Assembly: GCA_963966315.1 (NCBI GenBank)
Contig: CAWZYX010000006.1
Coordinates: 1-52,819 of the forward strand
DNA from: Winogradskyella_A sp963966315
GTDB taxonomy: Bacteria; Bacteroidota; Bacteroidia; Flavobacteriales; Flavobacteriaceae
Direction of reading: 5' to 3'
DNA: 52,819 nucleotides
This document shows, in pieces, positions 1 to 9,900 of the stretch. The first letter of the stretch is position 1; each line of letters opens with the position of its first letter. The notes beneath the pieces are model-generated. The model was not told the origin of the DNA and ran no database searches. It worked only from the letters and a program-made list of their open reading frames with translations. The translations under genes and the position numbers were made by a program.

Positions 1-1
1 C

Positions 2-2176
2 GACAACAATGCCTCCTGGACCAATGGCGGTTACGATTGGGATCTGGCACCCGGTCAGAACAATATGAATGAGGAATGGTTTGGTATATGCGCCAAGGGT
101 CCGACCAATGACAGGGGGTTGTATGAACTTTATCCAAGGGCTTCATACTATGCCTTAAAAGAAGCGCATAAACTCAATCCTTACGAAGAGGGAATGACCT
201 CGGAGTTTATTGAAAATTATTTTAAGAACATCAACCTCATGGAGGCAGTGCTCAAAGCGCGTGGAGACAAAGCGGCACTTGAGGCAAAAGGTTCAAAAAC
301 GCTTGGAATAAGTCAACTCCAAGCTAAATTCACCAGTTTTAACACCGGTGGGGCACTCATCACCACACCCGACAATCCTGATCCTGCAAATCCTGAAGCC
401 TTACCCAATCAACTGGGTTTCGACCATATGCAGTCGTTCTTTATAGGGGTAGAGGCCAATCCGGCGGCGAATCTTCGCGCCGAGGTGGTTATGAACGTGG
501 TTGGAAACGTCGCGCGAAATCCCATCGATGAGATTTTCTACGAATCCATTACCAGACGTGTTGTGGTGGATGATGATACTGATGAGATCGTCAATCAGGG
601 CGATCGGGTCAATTTATACCAGGCAGAATTTGAATGGAATGCCAAGGATTTCGACATCAGAGCGTTTTATCGTACAGGTCACTACCATTGGCAATACGAA
701 GGGGATTTTTTTGGGTTGTATCCCGAAGCCAACTACGGTCCTAATTTAGATATTTATGGCGGTGAAATATTAGGTGCTGAAATTGACGGAAAAGGAGCGA
801 TCGAAGGATTAAAAGCAGCTATTGGTCCACAGCTATGGTGGGGGGCCAATCCAACGATGCTGTTCAAATACCAAAAAGAGTTAGGGCATTTCGATATTGC
901 GGCAATTTACAATCGTGACTTTGAGACCGGTTTACAATTTGACGATAGTGGTCGTCGTGTATTAGACCCTAATCAGACCCGAAGTGGTATCATACCACCC
1001 TGGCCTACGGAACGGGCAACGCTTGCCGTTAATCGTGAATTCGGGAAATTTGATGTAACTGTTGGAGGGATCTGGGGAGGAAATCCACTGAATGGCAGTT
1101 CCTTTCAGGATATAGACGATAATGGAAATGTGGTCGAAGACAAGGTGCAGGCCAGTGACAACTGGGGTGGAAAAGCCAAGATCACCTATGAAGGCGGCAG
1201 GTTTAATGTGTACGCTCAGGGAGCCATCAGAGGTATTGTTGCCAATGGTGGTTTTGATGCCACCCAGACCTTTACCGGATGGAAGCTAAAGGACAGTGGT
1301 GCAGGCAACGTTAGCAATTTCCTTGCCGGGTTTACTTACTCCTTTGATAACTTCCAGATTGCCCCTAATTTTATGTGGCAGAAACCATTGGTAGCCGCTA
1401 TGCCAAATGGTGTGGATGCTCCTGGACGCTTGCGGAACTTTATTGATGACCCCTTTGCAGTTCGTGATGGGAATCGGGAGATGACAGCAGGGGAGATCCT
1501 GTTTACTTTTGACCCTACTCCAGGGACCTGGTTTTATCAGTGGGATAACGACCGCTCTGAAGATGCTGAATTTGCAATGAACTTAGGATTTGTCTGGAAA
1601 CACCTCCCTACAACGATGGATGCACATATCGGTTTTGACGCTAATCGTCAATTCTTTGCGTTTCCAAACTCGGCGCCTGCACGACCCATAGTTGGATTAA
1701 GTGGTGGTTTATGGGAATTGCATTCAAGAATGGTGTCCAAATTGGGTCCTGATCTGGGACTTATTGGAAATTTCTTCTGGGGTAATGGTCAGGCCAATGG
1801 TGATAGTCAGAGACTCATTCATCGTTATGGAGGAGACATCCGAGCTATTTACAAAAAGATGAAACTGGAAACCCACGTTTTGGTGAACGACTGGGGACCT
1901 TTTGATTACCACCGGGATTTCAACTTAACTTTTCCCCTACAGCTGATGCTGGATATTTCGACATCTTTTGGCAAACCCGACTGGTTTATTTTGCCTAATA
2001 CAACGATTGGTCTGAGAGGAACCTGGCGTTCTTTAGACCAGTTTTCAAATCGGTTTGCGCCTACACAGATTCCGCCAAACACCTTTCCTCCAATACCCAA
2101 TGTTGTGCCTATTGGCTTTGACAATGGCCAGGAATGGGAAATTAGAACCTATATACATATAAATATTGGAAAATAA
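2..2176 (+). CDS. 5'-truncated protein: end of a glycosidase-like domain joined to an outer-membrane beta-barrel
   Basis: The frame is open from base 2, so the true start lies upstream; the first in-frame Met (base 65) is internal. The first ~100 visible residues (NEEWFGICAKG, then LYELYPRASYYALKEAH and a helical stretch) resemble the C-terminal end of a (beta/alpha)8 glycosidase of GH2-like or related type. The remaining ~600 residues are long amphipathic beta-strands rich in aromatic residues and Gly/Asn turns, ending in WEIRTYIHINIGK. That pattern fits an outer-membrane beta-barrel. The stop codon is 7 nt before the ATG of a lipoprotein gene and the run continues into GH16, so it belongs to the glucan-use operon. 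It probably acts at the outer membrane as an enzyme-porin fusion or a glycan-binding barrel. The barrel is fairly clear; the glycosidase assignment is tentative because the catalytic part is outside the window. Confidence 0.65.
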   Translation, partial: DNNASWTNGGYDWDLAPGQNNMNEEWFGICAKGPTNDRGLYELYPRASYYALKEAHKLNPYEEGMTSEFIENYFKNINLMEAVLKARGDKAALEAKGSKTLGISQLQAKFTSFNTGGALITTPDNPDPANPEALPNQLGFDHMQSFFIGVEANPAANLRAEVVMNVVGNVARNPIDEIFYESITRRVVVDDDTDEIVNQGDRVNLYQAEFEWNAKDFDIRAFYRTGHYHWQYEGDFFGLYPEANYGPNLDIYGGEILGAEIDGKGAIEGLKAAIGPQLWWGANPTMLFKYQKELGHFDIAAIYNRDFETGLQFDDSGRRVLDPNQTRSGIIPPWPTERATLAVNREFGKFDVTVGGIWGGNPLNGSSFQDIDDNGNVVEDKVQASDNWGGKAKITYEGGRFNVYAQGAIRGIVANGGFDATQTFTGWKLKDSGAGNVSNFLAGFTYSFDNFQIAPNFMWQKPLVAAMPNGVDAPGRLRNFIDDPFAVRDGNREMTAGEILFTFDPTPGTWFYQWDNDRSEDAEFAMNLGFVWKHLPTTMDAHIGFDANRQFFAFPNSAPARPIVGLSGGLWELHSRMVSKLGPDLGLIGNFFWGNGQANGDSQRLIHRYGGDIRAIYKKMKLETHVLVNDWGPFDYHRDFNLTFPLQLMLDISTSFGKPDWFILPNTTIGLRGTWRSLDQFSNRFAPTQIPPNTFPPIPNVVPIGFDNGQEWEIRTYIHINIGK

Positions 2177-2183
2177 AGCGATC

Positions 2184-3635
2184 ATGATAAAGAGTAATAT
2201 TATAAAAGTTCTGAGAAATGCAACTGTGATAGGTGCCTGTTTGGCCATCTTTACCGGTTGTGAGAGAGACCTGTCTGATGATGCCATACTGGCACCTTTT
2301 CCTAATATAGCAGATATTTACACCGATAACCCCGTAAATCTTACAGACGAGTTTTTTATTTCGTTTGATCCTGCGGTTGGGGCTAACACCGAAGCTTTTG
2401 GTACCGACGATGACGTCTCCTATGTAGGCACTTCCTCTATTCGTTTGGATGTTCCTGCCGATAATGATCCTAACGGTACCTTTGTGGGCGGGATCTTTAG
2501 AGACCGCGGTGCCGGAAGAAATTTAACCCAGTACAATGTCCTATCCTTTTGGGCAAAGGCCTCCAGGACGGCTACCTTTGGACCATTTGGATATGGTGTT
2601 GATTTTGAGGGTAATCAATTTGCAGCTTCTCGATTCGAGGCCGAATTATCCACAGATTGGCGAAAATATATTGTACCATTTCCCGATCCTTCAAAACTTA
2701 CCCAGGAATCCGGAATGTTCGTTTTTGCAGCAGGCACTCAGAGCACGGGTGGTGCAGGATATGTGATTTGGATCGACGAATTACGCTTTGAGAACCTGGG
2801 AACCGTGGCACAATTGAGGCCTCGAATATTCTCCGGTGAGGACCGGGTCGAGACCGGCTTTATAGGAGGGGCCAGTCAGGTTGCTGGGTTAGGTGCTATC
2901 TTCAATGGACCTGATGGTGTAGATATTGATATGGAGCCAGCGCCAGCTTACTTTGAGTTTGCGTCTTCAGATCCGGGTGTTGCTAGCGTGGATGAACAGG
3001 GGAGTATTGAGATCATTGGTGTGGGGGAAGCTACCATCACTGCAGTACTAAATGGAGTACAAGCAGCCGGATCCCTCACTTTACAGGTTGAAGGGGAGTT
3101 TGTCTCTGCTCCAGTTCCTCCTTCCAGAGATCCTGGAGATGTTATTTCTATTTACAGCGATGCTTATGATGGGGTAACCGGATTAAATTTGGCAGTATTT
3201 AATAATCCCGAGATTCAAATAGAGGAATTTACCTTTAATGATGACTCAGCGGTAAGCTATCGCAATCTATCCTTCGTTGGTCAGGGCTGGGATGGTACTT
3301 CAAATGTGTCAGGAATGGATTTCCTCCATGTAGATATTCAGGTATCTCAGTCCTTTAACCCCAATACAGATTCTGTGGTTGTTGAGTTGATTGACTTTGG
3401 TGCTAATGGTGTAGATGGAGGAGGCGATGATACTGGCGGTGGTTTCCGTGTACAGGGTACTCAGCTGCAGCAAGACCAATGGGTAGGGATCGATATTCCA
3501 GTGACCGGATTTAATCTGCCCACCGGTGGTGGATTTCAAGGTTCGCCTAATTTGAACAATATAGCGAGAGTTGTATTTGTAGGTGGAGGAATCTCAAATA
3601 TAATTGTCGACAATGTTTACTTCTATCGAGATTAA
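2184..3635 (+). CDS. Surface glycan-binding-type lipoprotein with Big_2 Ig-like domain
   Basis: A lipoprotein of 483 residues from the ATG at 2184; a TTG six codons upstream overlaps the previous gene and is less likely. The signal peptide ends in a lipobox FTGC (Cys26). Three parts follow: a beta-sandwich resembling a carbohydrate-binding module (about 40-205, with SFWAKAS and a terminal IWIDELRFENLG strand), a bacterial Ig-like group 2 domain (about 215-305, with FASSDPGVASVDEQGSIEIIGVGEATITA), and a second CBM-like sandwich (about 320-483) ending IIVDNVYFYRD. No catalytic motif is seen. Position between the barrel protein and the GH16 enzyme suggests a role in catching beta-glucan at the cell surface, like the binding proteins of Sus-type systems. 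The ligand is inferred from the neighbours, not from the sequence. Confidence 0.75.
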   Translation: MIKSNIIKVLRNATVIGACLAIFTGCERDLSDDAILAPFPNIADIYTDNPVNLTDEFFISFDPAVGANTEAFGTDDDVSYVGTSSIRLDVPADNDPNGTFVGGIFRDRGAGRNLTQYNVLSFWAKASRTATFGPFGYGVDFEGNQFAASRFEAELSTDWRKYIVPFPDPSKLTQESGMFVFAAGTQSTGGAGYVIWIDELRFENLGTVAQLRPRIFSGEDRVETGFIGGASQVAGLGAIFNGPDGVDIDMEPAPAYFEFASSDPGVASVDEQGSIEIIGVGEATITAVLNGVQAAGSLTLQVEGEFVSAPVPPSRDPGDVISIYSDAYDGVTGLNLAVFNNPEIQIEEFTFNDDSAVSYRNLSFVGQGWDGTSNVSGMDFLHVDIQVSQSFNPNTDSVVVELIDFGANGVDGGGDDTGGGFRVQGTQLQQDQWVGIDIPVTGFNLPTGGGFQGSPNLNNIARVVFVGGGISNIIVDNVYFYRD

Positions 3636-3660
3636 TTAATGTGAAAAAGAAAAGAATAAG

Positions 3661-4512
3661 ATGAAACAGTTTTTAAAAATAACAGCAGGATCACTTCTGA
3701 TATTAACGGGCTTTCTGTTCATTGGCTGTGAAACAGATACAAATCAAACCTTTGCCAAGTTCAACAGACTGGTTTGGGAAGACAATTTTGATGTGGATGG
3801 AGAAGTAGACCTTTCTTCCTGGAATTTTGACATCGGGGACGGATCAGATCAAGGACTTCCGGGATGGGGCAATAACGAATTGCAATACTACACCAATCGC
3901 CCTGAAAATGTAACGGTAGACAATGGCTTTTTACTAATTACTGCTCGCAAGGAGCAGTTCAACGGTTCTCAGTATACATCTGCCAGGCTGCAGACAAAAG
4001 GGAAGATATCACAGCGTTATGGCCGTTTTGAGGCGCGTATGCGATTGCCTTTTGGTCAGGGAATGTGGCCTGCATTCTGGTTGCTGGGAGACGATGGCGA
4101 TGGAGAAATTTGGCCCAAGATCGGAGAAATAGACATTATGGAGAACACAGGGGATAAGCCTACCGAAGTCTTTGGCACCGTTCACGGACCAGGCTATTCA
4201 GGTGGGGAATCCATCTCAAGAACCTTTACTTTAGAGGATGAACGAGTGGATACAGATTTTCACATTTACGGAGTGGAATGGGGTCCCAATTACATCAATT
4301 GGTATATCGACGACGTGTTGTACTACCGCGTTACCCCCGAAGATGTTGATGAAGAAACCAATGGTGAGGGGGAATGGGTGTTTAATGACAGGGAATTCTA
4401 CATCATTTTAAATATTGCCGTGGGAGGAAACTTACCCGGTCCGCCAAATGACAATACCGTATTTCCACAAACCATGCTTGTGGACTATGTGCGCATGTAC
4501 GCATTTGAATAA
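3661..4512 (+). CDS. GH16 family endo-beta-1,3-glucanase (laminarinase) lipoprotein
   Basis: A 283-residue lipoprotein: hydrophobic signal peptide, lipobox FIGC with Cys23, then a single GH16 catalytic domain (about 35-283). The active-site signature is GEIDIMEN with nucleophile Glu156, Asp158 and acid/base Glu161. The extra residue giving the E-I-D-I-M-E spacing is the beta-bulge form typical of laminarinases rather than carrageenases or agarases. The conserved MWPAFWLLG and GVEWGPNYINWYIDD strands are present. The length equals a bare catalytic domain plus lipid anchor, with no CBM, and the modules encoded by the neighbours may compensate. It likely sits on the outer membrane and makes the first endo-cuts in laminarin or mixed-linkage glucan. 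It starts 25 nt after the preceding gene in the same operon. The family is clear; the exact linkage preference is inferred. Confidence 0.93.
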   Translation: MKQFLKITAGSLLILTGFLFIGCETDTNQTFAKFNRLVWEDNFDVDGEVDLSSWNFDIGDGSDQGLPGWGNNELQYYTNRPENVTVDNGFLLITARKEQFNGSQYTSARLQTKGKISQRYGRFEARMRLPFGQGMWPAFWLLGDDGDGEIWPKIGEIDIMENTGDKPTEVFGTVHGPGYSGGESISRTFTLEDERVDTDFHIYGVEWGPNYINWYIDDVLYYRVTPEDVDEETNGEGEWVFNDREFYIILNIAVGGNLPGPPNDNTVFPQTMLVDYVRMYAFE

Positions 4513-4547
4513 ACCAAACTCACAAGTTGAACGATAAAACAAGACAA

Positions 4548-6815
4548 ATGAAACACCTAATAAAAGGAATTAATCTCCTTGCTTTGGTCATTTTGGCATT
4601 CACATTCTCTGGATGCGAGAAAGATGAAGAGGTCGTACCAAAGTTAGAGGTTATCTTTACAAAGACGATCAATCAGGATACTGGTACGGTAACCTTTATA
4701 AATGCCTCCTCCAATGCAGATAGTTTTAACTGGGATTTTGGAGATGGCACTTCTTCAACCGAGATCAATCCTGTAAAAGTGTATGAGACCGGAACTTATA
4801 CCGTGGTGCTTACCGGGACCAGTTCTTCCGGGGAAAGTAAGACCTATGAGGACGAATTATTTATTCAAGTGCCGGAACCCATAACCCTGCCGATTGATTT
4901 TGATAATGATCTGGTCAATTATGAGGTCACCGTTTTTAACGGGGCGAGTTTTGAGATCGTTGAGAACCCTGATACCTCAGGAGCTAACCCCGACTTATCC
5001 AATGTGGGAGCAGTTACCAATAGTGGTGCTGCGTTTGAAGGTTTTTTCTTTGATCTTGGCGATCCTTTAGACCTTACAACAGACAAATCGGTGGAGATGA
5101 AGTTCTGGTCCACCACTCCTGTACCAGTTCTCCTAAAACTGGAATTAGGAACCGGCGCAGATGTGGAAACAGTTGCCAATCATGGCGGTACAGGATGGGA
5201 AACCATTTATTTTACCTTTGATACCTCTTCCAGTTATTCCAGAATGACCTTATTTGTAGATGGTCCCGGAACTACGGCAGGCACCTTTTATCTCGACGAT
5301 ATAGACCAACTCAATACAGGAGATATACCATGTCCATTGACCGATCTGGAACTGCCCATAGATTTCGATTGTAACGGCATTGACTACGAAGCAAAAATTG
5401 TAGGCAACGTCAGTTTCACCGTTGTTGATAACCCTGAACAATCCGGGATCAACAACGAGGAAACCAAGGTGGGTCAGATCACGAATACAGGGCAGCAATT
5501 TGAAAATGCGTTTTTCAATCTGGATGTACCAGTAGATTTCTCAATGGATACGGGAATCAAACTGAAACTTTTCTCAAACCAGGCTTTACCTGTTTTATTG
5601 AAATTTGAGGATGGAACCGAAGCAGATGTGGAAGACGTACAGAACCACGGAGGTTCAGGTTGGGAAGAACTCACCTTTACTCTAAATTCCATGGGGTCCT
5701 ATAATGATATGATCTTGTTTATTGATGGACCTGGTACAGCAGCTGGAACCTTTTTTGTCGATGATTTTGAGCAGGTTTCAGGGACACCACCACCTCCGCC
5801 ATTTGATGGGGGGCTCTTGAATAATGGGGGTTTTGATAATGGAAGTGAGTCCTGGACTATTGGAGCTCCAACTGGGGATCCGGTACCAATTGTGAGTGAA
5901 GGCGGAAACTCTTATGCACAGTTTAATGTTGAATCGGCAGGTAATCCATTCGATGTAAATATGAGCCAAGTTCTAAATATTATTGATGGTGAAACCTATA
6001 CCTTGTCCTTTGATGCCTGGACCGATGCAGCAGGTGTTGGAAGGACATTGATTGCAGGTGTGGGCAGAAGCGGCAACCCCGATTTTGCGAATGCCAATAC
6101 CAATGAAACTCCCGGACTATCAAATCCGGTCCTGTCAACAACCCCTACGCGATTCGAATATACCTTTGAAGCGGTTCCAGGTGCAGCTGACGGTCGTGTT
6201 TTGTTTGATATGGGAGCTGAAATAGGACTCGTAAGAATAGATAACGTAAGACTATTACTCGGTGATGGTTCAGGAGGTGGTGGTTGTGACGGAGAACCTG
6301 TTGCAGCAACTACCCTGCCAGTAGATTTTGAAGGTTGTGAATCCTTTATCAGCACATTTTCCAGCATCGGTGATGGCGGACTTACAACCAGTTTAGCATC
6401 CAATCCGGACCCCTCTGGTATCAATACCTCAGAGAATGTATTACAGGTGGTCAAAGCGGCCAACGTCAATCGATGGGCAGGATTCCAGAATTCCTTCCCG
6501 GCTGGTACCATAGACATCACCACCAATACGTTTAAAATAAAAGTGTATTCGTCTATCCCGGACGTTACTTATCGCTTTGAGATAGCATTAGATCCTCAGA
6601 CCGATCCGGTCACAGGGAACCCTGCTCCGGTCTTTAGACAGGTGTCTGGTGGGGCAAATGAGTGGGTGGAGCTGGAGTTCACATTTGAGAATCTACCGGC
6701 AACCCCAACAACCTACAATCAGTTGGTGATCAAGCCGGATAATCCGGAAGGAACAGATGGCGATCTCACCACTGAGGAGCGAGTTTATTATTTTGACGAT
6801 CTCAGATTAGACTAA
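4548..6815 (+). CDS. Modular PKD/CBM lipoprotein with three related sandwich modules
   Basis: A 755-residue lipoprotein from the ATG at 4548 (a TTG seven codons upstream is possible). Lipobox FSGC gives Cys23. The order is: PKD domain (about 32-108, hallmark WDFGDGT at 62-68); a beta-sandwich module (about 112-254, starting ITLPIDFD); a second copy (about 266-408, starting LELPIDFD); a CBM4/9-type jelly roll (about 420-572, starting LLNNGGFDNGSESW); and a third, more divergent copy (about 587-755, starting TTLPVDFEG). Modules 1 and 2 share the NHGG(T/S)GWE segment and the DGPGT-AGTF strand. There is no catalytic signature, so this is most likely a long multivalent glucan-binding surface protein. 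It is the last gene before a terminator, 35 nt after GH16. Comparable PKD-containing lipoproteins occur in laminarin loci of marine flavobacteria. Confidence 0.8.
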   Translation: MKHLIKGINLLALVILAFTFSGCEKDEEVVPKLEVIFTKTINQDTGTVTFINASSNADSFNWDFGDGTSSTEINPVKVYETGTYTVVLTGTSSSGESKTYEDELFIQVPEPITLPIDFDNDLVNYEVTVFNGASFEIVENPDTSGANPDLSNVGAVTNSGAAFEGFFFDLGDPLDLTTDKSVEMKFWSTTPVPVLLKLELGTGADVETVANHGGTGWETIYFTFDTSSSYSRMTLFVDGPGTTAGTFYLDDIDQLNTGDIPCPLTDLELPIDFDCNGIDYEAKIVGNVSFTVVDNPEQSGINNEETKVGQITNTGQQFENAFFNLDVPVDFSMDTGIKLKLFSNQALPVLLKFEDGTEADVEDVQNHGGSGWEELTFTLNSMGSYNDMILFIDGPGTAAGTFFVDDFEQVSGTPPPPPFDGGLLNNGGFDNGSESWTIGAPTGDPVPIVSEGGNSYAQFNVESAGNPFDVNMSQVLNIIDGETYTLSFDAWTDAAGVGRTLIAGVGRSGNPDFANANTNETPGLSNPVLSTTPTRFEYTFEAVPGAADGRVLFDMGAEIGLVRIDNVRLLLGDGSGGGGCDGEPVAATTLPVDFEGCESFISTFSSIGDGGLTTSLASNPDPSGINTSENVLQVVKAANVNRWAGFQNSFPAGTIDITTNTFKIKVYSSIPDVTYRFEIALDPQTDPVTGNPAPVFRQVSGGANEWVELEFTFENLPATPTTYNQLVIKPDNPEGTDGDLTTEERVYYFDDLRLD

Positions 6816-6832
6816 ACTATTCAGATGTATAG

Positions 6833-6862
6833 AAAAGGTCGAATCTTGTTTCGGCCTTTTTT
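6833..6862 (+). terminator. Rho-independent terminator closing the surface-protein operon
   Basis: An arm AAAAGGTCGA pairs with TCGGCCTTTT across an 8-nt loop (one G-U pair) and is followed by a T run. It lies 17 nt after the PKD/CBM lipoprotein stop, so it separates the surface block from the phosphorylase operon. Confidence 0.75.
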
Positions 6863-6907
6863 CCATATTCAAGCCCTAAGAATTTTAATAAGTAAATAGA
6901 TCCTTTA

Positions 6908-9900
6908 ATGGAAGACGTGCTAAACGAACAAACAGCAGTAGAATTAAATCAGGTAAAAATAAACGGTGAGCGTTATTTCAAGATCTCCAATAGTGATCAC
7001 ATGCGCCCATTCCTTATGAGTATTGTTAGTGATTCTAACCACTGGATGTTTATTGGAAGTAATGGAGCACTCTCAGCGGGGAGGAAAAACAGCGACCACG
7101 CTTTGTTTCCCTATTACACCGATGATAAGATCATCGAGTCCTCTGAGATCACAGGAAGTAAAACCATCATTAGGGTTGAGGCAGAGGAGCAGGTGCAGGT
7201 ATGGGAACCTTTTTCGTTCAGAACAGAAGATAATTATGAGATATCTCGCCATCTCTACAAAAATTTTCTAGGCAATAAGGTGCGTTTCGAAGAGGTGAAC
7301 CACGAGCTTGAACTTTCCTTCAGTTACGAATGGAATTCAAGTGATCTGTTTGGTTTTGTGCGCAAAGCTGAGTTAAAGAACCTCAGTGATACTCAAAAAG
7401 AGATACAAATACTGGATGGCTTGCAAAATATCATGCCTTCTGCTGTTGGTGAAAACCTTCAGGTTCAGCGCAGTAATCTGGTGGATGCTTACAAGCGAAA
7501 CGAATTAGTCCCTGAGGTTGGTTTAGGTATTTATGCCTTAAGTGCTGTCATAGTGGACAAGGCCGAACCAAGTGAGGCCTTAAAAGCCAATGTGGCCTGG
7601 CATATGGGCTTACCCAATCCAACCTATTTGGTGTCTTCCCTTCAACTAAACCAATTCAGGAAATCAGGTGTTGTGGATCAGGAAGTCGATATCAAAGCTG
7701 AAAGGGGAGCTTACCTTGTGGCATCCGAGTTCAAACTCCAGGCTGCTGCGACCTGTAATTGGATCATTGGAGTGAATGTTAACTTGGATCAATCGGCCAT
7801 ATCCATGCTTATTAAAAACTTATCCTCTCCACAATCCTTACAAGCGGCCATAGAAGAAGATGTCCTTAGAGGCTCCCAAAAATTAAAAGAGTTGGTAGCG
7901 GCCTCAGATGGAATACAGTATTCTGCGGACCGATTGCGAGATACCCGACACTATTCCAATACCCTTTTTAACATTATGAGAGGTGGGATATTTGATAATA
8001 ATTATCAGATCGAACGCTGGGATTTTAGAAATTATATCAGGAAAGGGAATAAAGAGGTGTATGGGGAATTCCAGGATTTTATATTTGATCTTCCCGAAGT
8101 ATTTACCGTTCAGCATCTGATCGATCAGATAGAGGACATTTCAAATATGGATTTTAAGCGATTGTGCTATGAGTATTTACCCTTAAAATTCAGTCGCAGA
8201 CACGGTGATCCTTCACGCCCGTGGAACCGTTTTTCCATTAACACTCGCAGTGAAATAGACGGCTCTAAAGTGCTGGACTACGAAGGCAACTGGAGAGATA
8301 TTTTTCAGAATTGGGAGGCCCTTGCGCACGCCTACCCTCCCTTTGTCGAAGGAATGATCCATAAATTCCTTAATGCCACTACTTTTGACGGCTACAATCC
8401 CTATCGCATCACAAAAGATGGTTTTGACTGGGAGGTCATAGAGGAACACGACCCCTGGTCATACATAGGCTATTGGGGCGATCATCAGATCATTTATTTG
8501 CTTAAGTTTCTGGAGATTATAGAAGGGCGATATCCGGGTCAATTGGCCAACTACTTCAATCAGGACTTCTTTGTATACGCAAATGTTCCCTATAAGATCA
8601 AACCTTATAAGGACGTTTTGAAAAACCCAAAAGACACGATCGATTTTGACTATGCCCTGGACCATAACATAAGGGCAGAGCGCAAAAAGATCGGGGCAGA
8701 CGGGGCCTTAATAAAGGATCAGAACGGACATATTCATCACGTCAATTTCCTCGAGAAAATACTAGCAACTGTTCTCGCGAAGGTCTCTAATTTCATCATT
8801 GAAGGAGGTATCTGGATGAATACCCAGCGACCCGAGTGGAATGATGCTAATAATGCGTTGGTAGGGAACGGGGTATCTATGGTAACCCTTTGCTATTTAA
8901 GAAGGTTCATCAGATTCATGTCTAATCTTTTAGATCCTTCTGCTATACCAAATGTCAAAGTAAGTGCGGAATTGCTCACGTTTTTCAATCGTATACATGC
9001 TGCTCTTGCAGAGAATAAAGCTATTCTTACCCGGGCAGTGAGCGATACAGACAGAAAGCGTGTGCTGGACTTGTTGGGAATGGCAGCATCAGACTATCGA
9101 TCCTCCATTTACAAAAATGATTTTTCAGGTAAAAAGGAAGATCTTAAGTTGTCTGAGATCAAAGACTTAACGCGTGTTTTATTGGAGTATCTGGATCATT
9201 CCATTGCTGCCAATCAACGTGAGGACGGGATGTATCATGCATACAATTTAATGTCAGTGACCAATGAAGGCGTTAGTATTAGTTACTTGGATGAAATGTT
9301 GGAAGGTCAGGTAGCCGTTTTAAGCTCTGGTTACCTTTCATCCGATCAGGCACTCAAAGTACTTGATGGGTTGAAGAACAGCACTTTGTTCAGGCCAGAC
9401 CAGTACAGTTATTTGTTGTATCCGAACAAGGAATTACCCGGGTTTTTAGAACGTAATTCAGTTGATCTTTCAGACCTGCAATCGTCAAAATTACTTTCCC
9501 AGCTCATCACTGACGGAGAGCATTCCGTGATTAAGAAAGACGTTTTTGGAGGGATCCATTTCAACGGGAATTTCAATAATATGAAAGACCTGAAAGAAGC
9601 CCTGGATACCCTGCGAGATTCAGCATACAAAGACCTGGTCGATGCGGAAGAAGAACTTGTTCTGGGGATATTTGAAAAAGTATTTAATCATAAGGCCTTT
9701 ACAGGCAGGTCGGGAACCTTTTACGGCTACGAAGGCTTAGGTTCCATTTACTGGCACATGGTCTCTAAATTGCAATTGGCCGTGCTGGAATGTTGTGTGA
9801 AAGCCATTGAGAATGGTGAGTCGGAGGTCATTATTGGAAAACTCCTGGAGCACTACTACGAAATCAACGAAGGAATTGGAGTTCACAAGTCACCGTCTTT

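Noticed and set aside
5996..6526. 176-residue minus-strand ORF within the PKD/CBM lipoprotein gene
   Set aside because: It is an antisense shadow of a well-supported coding frame; Ser/Pro-rich composition follows from the opposite strand and no motif or start context supports it.
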